A stretch of DNA of 64,000 bases from NCBI GenBank assembly GCA_030765525.1, contig JAVCCK010000008.1:62001-126000 (forward strand), written 5' to 3'. Within the stretch, counting starts at the first letter, position 1. Each line of letters opens with the position of its first letter. The notes under the pieces are model-generated. The model worked only from the letters and a program-made list of their open reading frames with translations, was not told where the DNA came from and did no database searches. This document shows, piece by piece, positions 45,387 to 55,211 of the stretch. The DNA comes from Candidatus Lernaella stagnicola (lineage in GTDB: Bacteria > Lernaellota > Lernaellaia > Lernaellales > Lernaellaceae). The position numbers were made by a program, and so were the translations under genes.

Positions 45387-46979
45387 CTATTCGCTAACTA
45401 GGTGTACGACGCGGGCCGAGGTAACGTTCGGCAGGTTGCCGAATTCGGCCACCACTTCCGGCGTGATGTCGCCGTCGACGGTTACGACCATCAGAGCCTC
45501 GGAAAGATCCTTGTGACGGGCCAGGCGCAGTTGGCCGATGTTGATGCCGCGCTGGCCCAACAGGGTGCCGACTTCGCCCACGACGCCGGGCACGTCGTGG
45601 TTGGTAATGACGATCAGGTAACCGTTGGTATCCACGTTGATCGCGTATCCGAATACGCGCACGATTCGCTCTTCACCCGGGGCCGGAATCGAACCCTGTA
45701 CGCCGATTTCGGTGCCGTCTTCGAACACCGCCTTTACGCCGATGACGTTGACGAAATCCTGCAGACTCTCCCGCTTGGATGTGGCTACGGATACGCCGCG
45801 CTCCTTGGCGAGGTAGGGCGCGCTGACCGGATTGATGTCTTCGATGCCGAAGTGGGGCAGCACGCCAAGCAGAACCGCGATCTGCAGCGGCGCGTCCGGG
45901 AACAATGCGAAATCGCCGCCGATGAATATCTTGAGATCGCGGGGGGCGCGGTCCAGCAACTGCCCGACGAAGCTTCCCACCGTGTGCGCCAGGGAAAGCA
46001 CGGGGCGCATGCGCTCGAGCAATTCCGGCGCGACCTGCGGGGCGTTGACGGGGTTTTTGATCACGCCGCCGCGCAGGTAGTCGATAATCTGTTCGGAGAT
46101 CGCGATGGCGACGTTGTCCTGGGCTTCGCTGGTCGAGGCTCCCAAATGGGGCGTTACCACGACGTTGTCCAGTTCAAACAGGGGCGAATCGGTGCACGGC
46201 TCGGTGACAAAGACATCGACGGCGGCGCCGGCCACCTTGCCGCTTTGCAGGGCGTCGTAGAGGTCTTGCTCGTTGACGATGCCGCCGCGGGCGCAATTGA
46301 TGATACGGACGCCATCCTTCATCTTGGCGATGGTGTCGTGGTTGATCAGGTTGAGGGTTTTTTCGCCTTTGGGAACGTGTACGGAAACGTAATCGCATTT
46401 AGCGAGCAGTTCCTCGAAGGTGGCGGGAATCGCGCCGGCCTCGACGATCTTGTCGGGTACGACGAAGGGGTCGTGGACCAGCACGCGCATCTGGAGGCCC
46501 AGGGCGCGGCTGACGACGATGCGGCCGACGTTGCCGAAACCGAGCACTCCGAGTGTTTTGCCGAAGACCTCGACACCGATGTTCTGCGATTTTTCCCAGC
46601 GACCGTTTTTCAAAGCGCCGTGGGCCTGTGGAATGCGGCGCGACAGGGCCATCATCATAGAAATGGCGTGCTCGCCGGTCGCCACGTTGTTGCCGCCGGG
46701 GGTGTTCATGACGACGATTCCGCGCCGACTGGCGGCCGCGAGGTCGATGTTGTCCACGCCGATGCCAGCGCGGCCGATGGCCTTGAGTTTGGGCGCGCCG
46801 GCGATCAGCTCGGCGGTCGCTTTCGTGCTGCTTCGAACGATCAGGGCGTCGGCTTCGGCGATCGCCTCGGCGAGTTCGGCACCCTTCAAGCCGGTACGAT
46901 AATCGACCTGGATATCGGGGGTCGATTCGAGAATCGCCAAGCCTTTTTCGGAAAACTTATCGCTAACCAAAACACGCAT
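45387..46979 (-). CDS. serA: D-3-phosphoglycerate dehydrogenase
   Basis: The 530-residue long form catalyses the first step of serine synthesis. The substrate domain starts MRVLVSDKFSEKGL, the NAD loop is LGVLGFGNVGRIV, the catalytic Arg/Glu/His lie in INCARGGIVNE and VTPHLGASTSEAQ. After the catalytic domain come the intervening (ASB) domain and a C-terminal ACT domain (about 455-530, VITNHDVPGVVGEVG), which senses serine in other bacteria. GAGGAG sits before the ATG at 46979. The upstream in-frame extension is not part of the protein family. Confidence 0.97.
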   Translation of the reverse strand: MRVLVSDKFSEKGLAILESTPDIQVDYRTGLKGAELAEAIAEADALIVRSSTKATAELIAGAPKLKAIGRAGIGVDNIDLAAASRRGIVVMNTPGGNNVATGEHAISMMMALSRRIPQAHGALKNGRWEKSQNIGVEVFGKTLGVLGFGNVGRIVVSRALGLQMRVLVHDPFVVPDKIVEAGAIPATFEELLAKCDYVSVHVPKGEKTLNLINHDTIAKMKDGVRIINCARGGIVNEQDLYDALQSGKVAGAAVDVFVTEPCTDSPLFELDNVVVTPHLGASTSEAQDNVAIAISEQIIDYLRGGVIKNPVNAPQVAPELLERMRPVLSLAHTVGSFVGQLLDRAPRDLKIFIGGDFALFPDAPLQIAVLLGVLPHFGIEDINPVSAPYLAKERGVSVATSKRESLQDFVNVIGVKAVFEDGTEIGVQGSIPAPGEERIVRVFGYAINVDTNGYLIVITNHDVPGVVGEVGTLLGQRGINIGQLRLARHKDLSEALMVVTVDGDITPEVVAEFGNLPNVTSARVVHLVSE

Positions 46980-47105
46980 GGTTCGCTCCTCAATCGCAGT
47001 TGCTGCGGGCATTTGGTGCCGAAAAACCCTTCACGGGGGCAGGTATCGCCAGAACGCGACGATAATCTAGGGGGGCGTGCGTGTCAACCGAAACGGGCGC
47101 TAATG

Positions 47106-49085
47106 CTAGCCTTTGGGCAGGGAAACATAGAAGCGCGTGCCGGCGGCGGCGTCGTCGGGGACGCGGCTTTCCACGCGAATTTCGCCCTCTAGGGCGCCGA
47201 TCGCCGCTTTGACGATGCTCATGCCCAGCCCGAGGCCGTGTTTCTGTTTCGAGAAGCGGGTGTAGCGGGCGAAGATGCGGTCCTGCAATTCCTGCGGAAT
47301 GCCGTCGCCGTTGTCTTCGAGGATGACGGTCCAATGGCGGCGGTCCTCGGATTCGGCGACAGAGACGCGCACTTCCTTGAATTCGCTCGAGTTATGGCGC
47401 AGGGCGTTGGAGAACAGATTGACGAATATCTGCGCGGCCAAGGGGTGCCCCAAAACGTGCTGGTGTGGCTCGACATCGACGCTGAAAACGTATTTTTCGT
47501 CGGCGAATTGTTCCCGCACGGTATCGGCAGCCTCGTCGAGTAACTGGCGCAGCGGCAGGGGCACGAAAGTGTCGGGGTCGAGCCGGCGGATCATCATCAA
47601 TTCGCGAACGCGATCGATTAACGCCGAGCCGCGTTTCGCGTTGGCCAAGGCCTTTTGACGATAGGCGTCGTGCGCTTCGTCGAGCGAGCCGACCATGGGG
47701 TCGCCCTGCAAGTCGAGATTTCCGATGATGGTATGGATTAGGTTGTTCACGTCGTGGGTGAGGACGTCGTTGAAGAATTCCGCGGCGTCTTTTTCCGCGA
47801 CCAACGCTTGCTGCAACTGAATGCGCAGCCTGAGGTCGCGGACAAAGGACAGGCTGGCCGGCCGACCTCGATACGCGAAGGTGACGGCGTTGAGTTCGGT
47901 ACGGACCGGGTGGCCGTCTTTGGCCATCAGCCTGCCTTGGTAGATTTCTTTGGTCAGTTCGCCGGTGATGCGCCGGTTGTAGGCACCCATGAACAATTCA
48001 ATGTCTTCCGGATACATGATCGCCTGAATAGGTAGGCCGAGCAGGTCCGAAACTTTGTAATCCAGCATGTCGGCCAGCTTTTTGTTGACGAACTGGAAAA
48101 CGCCGTCCTGACTGATCATGATGCCGTCATTCGCGCTTTCGACCAACATGGAATATTTGCGCTCGCTCTCGCGCAGGTCCTGCATCAAGCGGTTTTTTTC
48201 GATGGCCAGAGCCATTTGTCCGGCGATGGCTTCAAGCAGGGCGAGGTCTTCGAATTTCAACGGGCTAAGCGGCATGTAGAAGAAAATGCCGACCGCTTGG
48301 CCCTTGTTGACCAGCAGCACGGCCTCCGCACCCTGCAGGCGATGACGTTGCAGGTCGGCGTGAATGTCCGGCGGCAAAAACTGCAGGTTGTCCATGCGCA
48401 GCGGGCCGGGCTCGGAGGCAGCGCGTTGCAGCCAGGCTGTGTCGTAGGAGTATTCGGCCAGGCGGACAATGATTTCGCGGGGTACACCGCGGTGGACCGC
48501 CAGCTTCGCAAGATGCTCGTCGCGATGAAGCAGAAAAACGGCGGCGGCGCGCAGTCTGAGGTTCTGCATGGAAATCAGAACGAGTTTTTCCAGCAGTGCT
48601 TCCAGATCGCCGCCAACCGCAACCAAGGCGCTGACGCGGCCTAGGGTGGCTAACTGCCGATTACGGGCTTCGAGGGCCACCTGCGTCTGCATTTCATCGG
48701 TGATGTCGTGCAGCAACATGATGGTGCGGATCGGGTGGTTCTTGACGGGCCGCAGCGTCGAGCTGGTAAGCGTCGCCGTGGTTTCGGAACCGTCCGGACG
48801 GCGAACGGAAACCCGCAAGGTGAGGCTATCGGTGGTTTGATCGGCGAGTTCCATGTCATCGAGATCGTGAGGGGATTGGACGAAATCGGTCGCTAACCGG
48901 CCCTGCAGATCCGCGCCGCGCACGCCGAGCATGGATAACACGGCACCGCCTGCGAAACGGATTCGCCCATGTTCGTCCAGTAGAAGAAACACTTCCCGCA
49001 GCGCGCCCAGAACAGACGTGAAGAACCACTGGGCGTCCATGTCAAAGGGAAACGAATCCACCCCGTCTACCCGGTCGGGTGACAT
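47106..49085 (-). CDS. PAS-GAF-PAS sensor histidine kinase
   Basis: The 659-residue kinase has no membrane helix, so it is cytosolic. Order: PAS (about 15-135), GAF (about 150-300, LVLISMQNLRLRAAAVFLL), PAS/PAC (about 305-425, YSMLVESANDGIMISQDGVF), H-box TDVLTHDVNN-like segment with His in LTHDVNNLIHTI (about 445), then the ATPase domain with N-box LFSNALRHNSSE, G1 LEDNGDGIPQEL and G2 HGLGLGMSIVK. The HDVNN form is unlike the common HELRTP. No response regulator gene is adjacent. GGAGGG precedes the ATG. Signal unknown. Confidence 0.93.
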   Translation of the reverse strand: MSPDRVDGVDSFPFDMDAQWFFTSVLGALREVFLLLDEHGRIRFAGGAVLSMLGVRGADLQGRLATDFVQSPHDLDDMELADQTTDSLTLRVSVRRPDGSETTATLTSSTLRPVKNHPIRTIMLLHDITDEMQTQVALEARNRQLATLGRVSALVAVGGDLEALLEKLVLISMQNLRLRAAAVFLLHRDEHLAKLAVHRGVPREIIVRLAEYSYDTAWLQRAASEPGPLRMDNLQFLPPDIHADLQRHRLQGAEAVLLVNKGQAVGIFFYMPLSPLKFEDLALLEAIAGQMALAIEKNRLMQDLRESERKYSMLVESANDGIMISQDGVFQFVNKKLADMLDYKVSDLLGLPIQAIMYPEDIELFMGAYNRRITGELTKEIYQGRLMAKDGHPVRTELNAVTFAYRGRPASLSFVRDLRLRIQLQQALVAEKDAAEFFNDVLTHDVNNLIHTIIGNLDLQGDPMVGSLDEAHDAYRQKALANAKRGSALIDRVRELMMIRRLDPDTFVPLPLRQLLDEAADTVREQFADEKYVFSVDVEPHQHVLGHPLAAQIFVNLFSNALRHNSSEFKEVRVSVAESEDRRHWTVILEDNGDGIPQELQDRIFARYTRFSKQKHGLGLGMSIVKAAIGALEGEIRVESRVPDDAAAGTRFYVSLPKG

Positions 49086-49175
49086 GAGCCCTCCTTATCG
49101 CTGCGTCGGATGTCGGTTGTTATGCATTATTGTAGGCCGTCGGGCGGGGGGATTCCAGCCTGCCCGCCGGAGCCT

Positions 49176-50816
49176 CTACAAAGTCGCTTTCATCCAGCCA
49201 ATCACGTAGTCGACAAACGACTGCTCAACTTCCAGTGATGGGTCGGCGTACTCTCCGATAGTTCCCTCTGAGGGAAGGAAGAAGTGATTAAGCCCTTTGA
49301 AACCCTTGAAAGTGTAGCGATCGGTGCCTTTGAAGGCCGCGACGAACGCATCGGCGTGCTGCGGGAAAACCTGCAAGTCCTTGTCGGGATGGATGTGCAG
49401 AATCCGCGCGCTGGATTTTTTGAGGTCTTCGATCGGGGTCATACCGAACCATTCGCGGTAGACGTCCAGGTACACCGAATGACCGCCGTAGACAAAGAAC
49501 TCGCGATCGGGTTGCTCGCGGGCAATGCGCATCAATGAGATGACAGGGTGGCGCTCCCACGACCCGGCCTGGGGACGGTTTTCGATTTTGATGCGGTGTT
49601 TGATCTGTTCCACGGCCAAGTCCGACAAGGGGACGTCGGAGGGGGAAAGGAGCACCACGGCTTTTACGTCCGGTCGCTTGGCGGCGACCATGATCGCCAC
49701 GTTGGCTCCTTCGCCGTGTCCAATGATGCCGATACGGTCGGGATCGATATCGTCCCGTTTTTTCAGAAATTCGATTTGTGCAGTGGCGTCGAGCGCTTGG
49801 ACCGAGAGACTGTTGCGGGCGAAATCGCCGGCGCTTTCGCCGACGCCGCGGTCATCTAAGCGCAGCACGGCGAAGCCGGATTCACTAATGCGGTCGAGCC
49901 ATTCGCCGGTCCGAACGTTTACATTGCCCGACAATGAATTGCCGTCGCGGTCGTGCGGGCCGGCATCGGAGAGAAAGATCAGCGCCGGTAAACGCGCTTC
50001 AATACCGCGTGGTTTGGTCAGCAGGCCGCCGAGCTGTTCGGTTTGACTATCGAGGTTTACCGCTTCGTTAAGAACGTTCTCGCCGAGCGTTCTTACGGGT
50101 TGCACCTCAGGTGCGCGTTCACCGTCGTACTTGGCCAGTTCGGCGGCGTAGCCCTGCATGGGCGATTCGATGCGCAAAATGCGACCCTTGGTGTCGGCCC
50201 AGACGATAATGCCCACGTCACCGCGATTCACAAAGTATTTGTTGGCCATGAAGTAGCCGTTTTCGAGGGAGACGGCTTCGCGACCGATCTGCTTGACGTA
50301 CACCGGGTCGGCGATGCGCAGTTCCGAGGCGACCACCGTCGCGAATCGCTGCTGGCCGCCGGTGCGGTGCGAATAACGATGAATCAAAAAGTGCAAGTGA
50401 TGCCACACGCCGACATCAACCAGCATCGTGGAAGGCGTGATGTTCAGTCGCGTTTCCTTTTTCCGTGGTCCTTCACGGGTTTCGATCAGCAGTTCGTCGC
50501 CGTTGTAGGTGGCGAACAGGCCTTGCGGCAATTGACTGACGAAAACCTCGCGCTGGTAAGTATGAATGGGCCCGTCGAGAGTTCGCAGAACGAGCCGCGT
50601 GTAGTCCTTGGCTTCGGTTTTATCCTGCCGCACGGTCCCGTGCGAACTGGACGTGACGCGGCCGTCGCTCTCGAAGGTGATCGTGAATTTCTCCGCGCCG
50701 ACAAGCTTGCCGTTTTCCGTAATCTTGAAGGTGCCGCTGATCTCCTCGTCGGCCCAGGCGAACGACGCCACGCACAGCACGATGAGCAGGGCGATTGAGA
50801 TTCGAAAGCTTCGCAT
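49176..50816 (-). CDS. Secreted alpha/beta-hydrolase-fold protein lacking the nucleophile Ser
   Basis: 546 residues. Signal peptide about 1-21 (ASFAWA). A beta-rich N-terminal domain (about 22-245) resembles DUF3108/DUF6134-type periplasmic domains. The C-terminal alpha/beta hydrolase domain (about 260-545) has the oxyanion region FLSDAGPHDRDG and RLDDRGVGES. At the elbow the sequence is IIGHGEGANVA: the Ser of the usual GHSEGG is Gly (codon at 49713-49715, about residue 368). Asp in HIHPDKDL and His in GLNHFF remain. It may be a pseudoenzyme or use another residue. The divergent gene at 50955 encodes a related lipoprotein with an intact Ser. Confidence 0.8.
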   Translation of the reverse strand: MRSFRISIALLIVLCVASFAWADEEISGTFKITENGKLVGAEKFTITFESDGRVTSSSHGTVRQDKTEAKDYTRLVLRTLDGPIHTYQREVFVSQLPQGLFATYNGDELLIETREGPRKKETRLNITPSTMLVDVGVWHHLHFLIHRYSHRTGGQQRFATVVASELRIADPVYVKQIGREAVSLENGYFMANKYFVNRGDVGIIVWADTKGRILRIESPMQGYAAELAKYDGERAPEVQPVRTLGENVLNEAVNLDSQTEQLGGLLTKPRGIEARLPALIFLSDAGPHDRDGNSLSGNVNVRTGEWLDRISESGFAVLRLDDRGVGESAGDFARNSLSVQALDATAQIEFLKKRDDIDPDRIGIIGHGEGANVAIMVAAKRPDVKAVVLLSPSDVPLSDLAVEQIKHRIKIENRPQAGSWERHPVISLMRIAREQPDREFFVYGGHSVYLDVYREWFGMTPIEDLKKSSARILHIHPDKDLQVFPQHADAFVAAFKGTDRYTFKGFKGLNHFFLPSEGTIGEYADPSLEVEQSFVDYVIGWMKATL

Positions 50817-50954
50817 ACACTTCCTCCATTGGCAAAGCAAGATAGCATAACTAGCAGGTTTTTTCTTTGAATTCCAGTGAATAGCGCACCGTTGCGAGAC
50901 GGCGGTGAGCGTGTTAACTTTCCCTGACACCCATTTTCCACAAGGAGACGCTTT

Positions 50955-51950
50955 ATGATCCAGCGGTGGACAATGTTCTGTGTGGCGATCGTGTTTGTGG
51001 CTGTTTTAATTGCCGGTTGCGGCCACACGCAGTTCAAGGGAGCGCTGGATCGCGGCCTGGCGCCGCCGGCGGTGGGCAAGAGCGAAATCCCCATTTTCGA
51101 TTACGATCGCTCTCCGGTTGATATCAGCTTGGAGTTTAAGCGCGAGACGGCGACCTATCGCCAGTATTTCATCAAAATCCGTAAAACGGATCTGGATGGT
51201 CTAAAGAATAAAAAGGCGCGTGCGTTCTATTTCGAGCAGAAAAACACGACGCATAAGACGCCGGGCTTGATCTGTCTGCCGCCGACCGGGGGGCCGATTG
51301 AGATTGCCGAGACGTTCGCCCGCTCGTACGCCGAGCAGGGGTACAACACGTTGGCGTTTTACCGGCGGGAGCGCTTTTTCAATGCGCAGAAGGATTTTGA
51401 ATACAATTCGAAATTGGTGCGCCAATCGGTGATCGACGTGCGCCGCGGCATCGATTTCTTGACGTCTCGGGAACCGGTGGATAGCGACCGCATTGCGGTG
51501 ATGGGCATGAGTCTGGGAGGGATTCTCGGAGCGCTGGCCACGGCGGCCGACGGGCGCGTCAAGGCAACGGTCATGCTGGTATCGGCGGGCGACTTGATTG
51601 AGGTGATGCGCACTTCTCATTACGGGCGTGTGGCGAAGTTCCGCGACGCGATGATGAAGCGATACAACCTGCGAACGCGCCAGGAATTGATCGACTTCGC
51701 CGAGCCGCGGATGCGGAAGATCGACCCGATCACGTATGCTGATCGCATTGATCCGGCGCGCCTGCTGATGATCAACGGTTACCAGGACAACATCATCAAG
51801 ATATCCGCCGCGCGGTCGACGTGGGATGCTTTCGGGCATCCGGAATGGCGGACGCTACCGGTCGGTCATTACAGCGCGTTCGCGCTCGTGCCGCTGGCGA
51901 AAAAGTGGACGTTGGAACATTTCCAACGTATACTTGATCCAGCCTTGTAG
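50955..51950 (+). CDS. Alpha/beta hydrolase lipoprotein
   Basis: The 331-residue lipoprotein has hydrophobic 7-20 and lipobox LIAGC (Cys21), so it is anchored in a membrane on the periplasmic side. The hydrolase domain has the nucleophile elbow VMGMSLGGILG (Ser), oxyanion-type PPTGGPIE, a conserved Asp in MINGYQDN and His in PVGHYSAF near the C-terminus, so the triad looks complete. Related to dienelactone-hydrolase or PhaC/acyl-esterase-like lipases; the substrate is unknown. A divergent gene encodes the Ser-less homologue, 138 bp away. The PIN-PhoH gene follows 19 bp downstream. Confidence 0.85.
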   Translation: MIQRWTMFCVAIVFVAVLIAGCGHTQFKGALDRGLAPPAVGKSEIPIFDYDRSPVDISLEFKRETATYRQYFIKIRKTDLDGLKNKKARAFYFEQKNTTHKTPGLICLPPTGGPIEIAETFARSYAEQGYNTLAFYRRERFFNAQKDFEYNSKLVRQSVIDVRRGIDFLTSREPVDSDRIAVMGMSLGGILGALATAADGRVKATVMLVSAGDLIEVMRTSHYGRVAKFRDAMMKRYNLRTRQELIDFAEPRMRKIDPITYADRIDPARLLMINGYQDNIIKISAARSTWDAFGHPEWRTLPVGHYSAFALVPLAKKWTLEHFQRILDPAL

Positions 51951-51969
51951 CTTCTTGAAGGGTTCGTCG

Positions 51970-53355
51970 ATGGTTAAACACTTCGTCTTGGATACTAATG
52001 TCTTGCTCCACAATCCACGCGCGATGTTCCTCTTTGACGAGCATCACATCGTCATTCCGATCACCGTGATCGAGGAGATCGACCGCTTCAAGAAGGAACT
52101 GACGGAAATCGGCCGCAACGCTCGATTGACCAGCCGGTTCTTGGACGAGTTGCGTTTGCAGGGCAGCTTGGTCGACGGCGTACCGCTGGAGAGCGGCGGT
52201 TCGGTGCGGGTGGATGTGAGCGCCCACCAGGACGACCGGATTTCGGACGTGCTGTTCGAACGCAATGCGGATCGGCAAATTCTTTTGGCGGCCCTTCATG
52301 TCAAAAAGACCATGGAGCAGGAGCACAGGAACGAGCCTGTGATTATGGTCACGAAGGACACGAATCTGCGCATCAAAGCCCATGCACTCGGGTTGGAAGT
52401 CGAGGATTTCGAAAATTCGAAGGTGAATATCGAGGAACTCTACACGGGATACACCGACGTGATGGTACCCGGTGAGTTGATCAAAGCGGCGTACGCCGAC
52501 GAGGAGTTCAGTCTTGACGCGGTGCGGGAATTCTACCGGCCCGAGCCGATCGGGAACGGTGAGCCGACCGAGGCGGACCTGCGCCTCTACGCCAACCAGT
52601 TTCTGCACTTGATCGACGAGGCCGACCCGAAAAGCAGCGCGTTGGCCCGGATCGATATCGACGGCAAACGGGTCGTGCTGCTCAAGAAAATGAAGCACGC
52701 GATCGTCAACATCAGCCATCGCAACCGCGAGCAGCGGTTCGCATTCGATTTGCTGCTCGACGACCGCATTCGCCTCGTTACCCTCGTGGGCATGGCGGGC
52801 ACCGGCAAGACGCTTTTAGCGCTGGCCGCGGGTCTGCATAAAGTCGTGCACGAGGCGGTCTACCAGCGGCTGCACGTAAGTCGGCCGATCCAACCGATGG
52901 GCCGTGAGTTGGGTTACCTGCCGGGCGATCTGGAAGAAAAGCTGCGTCCGTGGATGCAGCCCATTTTCGACAATCTGGAGTTCCTGCTTTCGAGCGCGAC
53001 CGACAAAGCCGCGCAGTTTACGCGGCTCAACCAATACATCGACGAGGGCCTACTGGAACTCGAGGCGCTCACGTACATTCGCGGCCGCTCGATTCCGAAC
53101 GTTTATCTGCTGATCGACGAGGCGCAAAACCTGACTCCCCACGAAATCAAAACCACGATCACGCGGGCGGGCGAAGGCACCAAGATCGTGCTGACCGGCG
53201 ATCCCTATCAAATCGATAATCCGTACCTGGATTCCAGTTCCAACGGCCTGACCTACGTCGTCGAACGGCTGAAAGGGCAACCGTTGGCGGGACACATCAC
53301 GTTGAGCAAGGGCGAACGCAGCCCACTGGCCGAATTGGCGGCGCAGGTGCTTTAG
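51970..53355 (+). CDS. PIN-domain PhoH-family ATPase (YlaK-like)
   Basis: 461 residues. The N-terminal PIN nuclease domain (about 3-140) has acidic residues at FVLDTNVLLHN, IEEIDRFK and TKDTNLRIKA, as expected for metal-dependent RNA cleavage. The C-terminal PhoH-type helicase/ATPase domain (about 245-461) contains Walker A MAGTGKTLL (about 276-284), VSRPIQPMGRELGYLPGD and Walker B LLIDEAQNLTPHE. Bacterial PIN-PhoH proteins act on RNA. The start at 51970 is 19 bp after the previous gene, with GAAGGG upstream. The DUF4097-like gene follows 6 bp downstream. Confidence 0.93.
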   Translation: MVKHFVLDTNVLLHNPRAMFLFDEHHIVIPITVIEEIDRFKKELTEIGRNARLTSRFLDELRLQGSLVDGVPLESGGSVRVDVSAHQDDRISDVLFERNADRQILLAALHVKKTMEQEHRNEPVIMVTKDTNLRIKAHALGLEVEDFENSKVNIEELYTGYTDVMVPGELIKAAYADEEFSLDAVREFYRPEPIGNGEPTEADLRLYANQFLHLIDEADPKSSALARIDIDGKRVVLLKKMKHAIVNISHRNREQRFAFDLLLDDRIRLVTLVGMAGTGKTLLALAAGLHKVVHEAVYQRLHVSRPIQPMGRELGYLPGDLEEKLRPWMQPIFDNLEFLLSSATDKAAQFTRLNQYIDEGLLELEALTYIRGRSIPNVYLLIDEAQNLTPHEIKTTITRAGEGTKIVLTGDPYQIDNPYLDSSSNGLTYVVERLKGQPLAGHITLSKGERSPLAELAAQVL

Positions 53356-53361
53356 AAATCA

Positions 53362-54216
53362 ATGGCCAAGAAAGCCGCGATTCTAATTGCGATCTTGTTT
53401 GGGTTGTACTGCCTGTTTTCGCTGGCCTACTTCTATCTTTTCGCGCATTTTCAAACCGGCGAACAGGAATTGCAGTTCCGCGAAGCGGACGCGAAGACCC
53501 TCGTGGTTACCAACGAACGGGGCCTGATTCAAATCGAGGGGGAAGAGCGAGACACGGGCGAGACGAGCTTGACGAAGATCGTGGACCCGCGGCTTCCCTG
53601 GCTCGGCGATTTGCTATTGTCGCAGGTGACCGCCACGTCGCGGCGCGATGGTGACACGTGGTATGTCGCCGCCGATGCCCCGCGGAATTGGCGAGGCTCG
53701 GCAAAGGTCGATATGCAATTCTTCGTGCCTGCTTCCATGGCCGTTCAGGCCGAGAGTGTCGAAGCGAACGTCACGGTGCGCGGCGTCAGCGGACCGGTGC
53801 AGGTGAATCAAACCGGCCCCAGCGCCGTCGTTCTCGAGGATGTAACGGGCCCGACCGTCGCTTCGGTGGGAAGCGGTACGCTACGGGCGTCGCTCGGTTC
53901 GTTCGACGAGCACATCTCTCTGTCGGCGCGTGAGGGCAAGTTGCTGGTCAACCTCAACAGCCCTCATCCCGGGCCGATGAAGATCGAGAGCAAGTCCGCA
54001 AATATCTTGATGATGGCGCAAAGCAACGTCAACGCGACGCTGTCGTACCGTAGTCGCGGCGTGATTTTCAATCAGTTCGATCAGGAACGAGTCGATCCCG
54101 CGCGTGGTGACGGCGAGTGGATCGTGATGAAATTGGGCACCGGCGGCGTAGCGATCGTCATCGACGGCGGCGACGGCGACCTGACGATCCAGTATTTCGA
54201 CGACGTGGAAGACTAG
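53362..54216 (+). CDS. Membrane-anchored beta-helix (DUF4097-like) protein
   Basis: The 284-residue protein has a single N-terminal helix (about 5-27) and then a chain of short beta segments typical of DUF4097 adhesin-like repeats: VEANVTVRGVSGPVQVNQTG, VVLEDVTGPTVASVGSG, LSAREGKLLVNL, KSANILMMAQSNVNATLSY. The pattern of alternating hydrophobics with Gly, Asn and Asp turns suggests a right-handed helix exposed outside the inner membrane. The family is of unknown function, sometimes tied to envelope stress. It follows PIN-PhoH closely and shares a 4-bp stop overlap with the convergent transporter gene. Confidence 0.75.
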   Translation: MAKKAAILIAILFGLYCLFSLAYFYLFAHFQTGEQELQFREADAKTLVVTNERGLIQIEGEERDTGETSLTKIVDPRLPWLGDLLLSQVTATSRRDGDTWYVAADAPRNWRGSAKVDMQFFVPASMAVQAESVEANVTVRGVSGPVQVNQTGPSAVVLEDVTGPTVASVGSGTLRASLGSFDEHISLSAREGKLLVNLNSPHPGPMKIESKSANILMMAQSNVNATLSYRSRGVIFNQFDQERVDPARGDGEWIVMKLGTGGVAIVIDGGDGDLTIQYFDDVED

Positions 54217-55094
54217 GCCGTCGCGGGGGCCGGTTCTTCACCACGCAAGGCGAGAAGGGTGGTACCGAAGATCACGACGCCGATGCCCACCGCGTGCGCG
54301 ACGCGAACGTTTTCGCCAAAGATCGTCAACGCGGCGAGGATCGGCAAAATCGTGCTGATGATCGTGACCACCGGAGAGACGACACTGGCCCGGCCGTTGG
54401 CAAACGCGGTTTGTAACGCTGCGCCGCCGACGATGTTCGTGGCGATGATCACGAATACCGGGTAATCGGTAATCAGGCTCCACCACACTTCCGGCCGGGC
54501 AAACGAAAACGGGCCATCCACGTCGAGGATCACCCGTTGCGTGAGCAGCTTGCCCATCAGATTCGCCAGGCCGAAATTTAAGCCGGCGGCCAGCGACAGC
54601 GTCATTTCCACCGAGACGTTCAGCCGCTTGAGCATAAACGATGCGGCGATCAACACGACGCTGACAGCGGTGAACGCCAGCAAGGGGCCGTTGCCCGGTA
54701 TCCGCGCCGTTTCACCCGTCGCGCCAACGCTGACGATCACTACGCCGCCGAGGATCAGGGCGATGCCCAGCCATTCGACCGGTCGCACTTTCTCTTTCAA
54801 GAAGGTGACGCCGATGACCGCCGCGACTACGCCGGTCAGGCATATGATGGGTTGTACAATGGAGAGGTCGGCGGCGCCCAAGGCCGTGGCGTAGCTGACC
54901 ATCCCGCCGATCATGAACAGCAGCCCCAGAACCCAAAGCCAGTTTCGAACGAGCGTGAGCAGGATACTGCCCACTTGGCGGATAAAGCCGGCGAGCGAAA
55001 TTTGCGGGAAGCTGGTGGCCATGCCGTGTTTTTGCATAACCGTGCCCACACCCCAGAAAAAACTGGCAAGTACGGCAAGCAGTATGGGGTTCAT
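54213..55094 (-). CDS. DMT/EamA-family transporter
   Basis: The 293-residue inner-membrane protein has ten predicted helices as two EamA repeats, about 1-140 and 148-285. Repeat 1 starts LLAVLASFFWGVGTVMQKHG, and each repeat ends with a helix of the form GIALILGGVVIVSVG / GIGVVIFGTTLLAL. Members export small metabolites or amino acids. The substrate is unknown. Its neighbours do not suggest one. A Shine-Dalgarno of GGAGGTCGC precedes the ATG. Confidence 0.92.
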   Translation of the reverse strand: MNPILLAVLASFFWGVGTVMQKHGMATSFPQISLAGFIRQVGSILLTLVRNWLWVLGLLFMIGGMVSYATALGAADLSIVQPIICLTGVVAAVIGVTFLKEKVRPVEWLGIALILGGVVIVSVGATGETARIPGNGPLLAFTAVSVVLIAASFMLKRLNVSVEMTLSLAAGLNFGLANLMGKLLTQRVILDVDGPFSFARPEVWWSLITDYPVFVIIATNIVGGAALQTAFANGRASVVSPVVTIISTILPILAALTIFGENVRVAHAVGIGVVIFGTTLLALRGEEPAPATA

Positions 55095-55211
55095 GCGACC
55101 TCCGTCGTGATGGAAGACTCCAAAATAAAGTGATTCGCGCGGGTGTCAACTTGGCCGATAGTGTCCTAAAATACTTGCCTAACGACGAACAGGAAAAAGA
55201 GGCCCGGAACG

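Noticed and set aside
45402-47192. Long open frame antisense to serA (596 codons)
   Set aside because: Same composition artefact: it covers a clear serA in reverse and has no recognisable domain.
55095-55211. Cobalamin riboswitch upstream of the corrinoid adenosyltransferase gene
   Set aside because: The gap is about 117 bp, too short for a full B12 riboswitch with expression platform, and no B12-box-like GCCACTG is visible.
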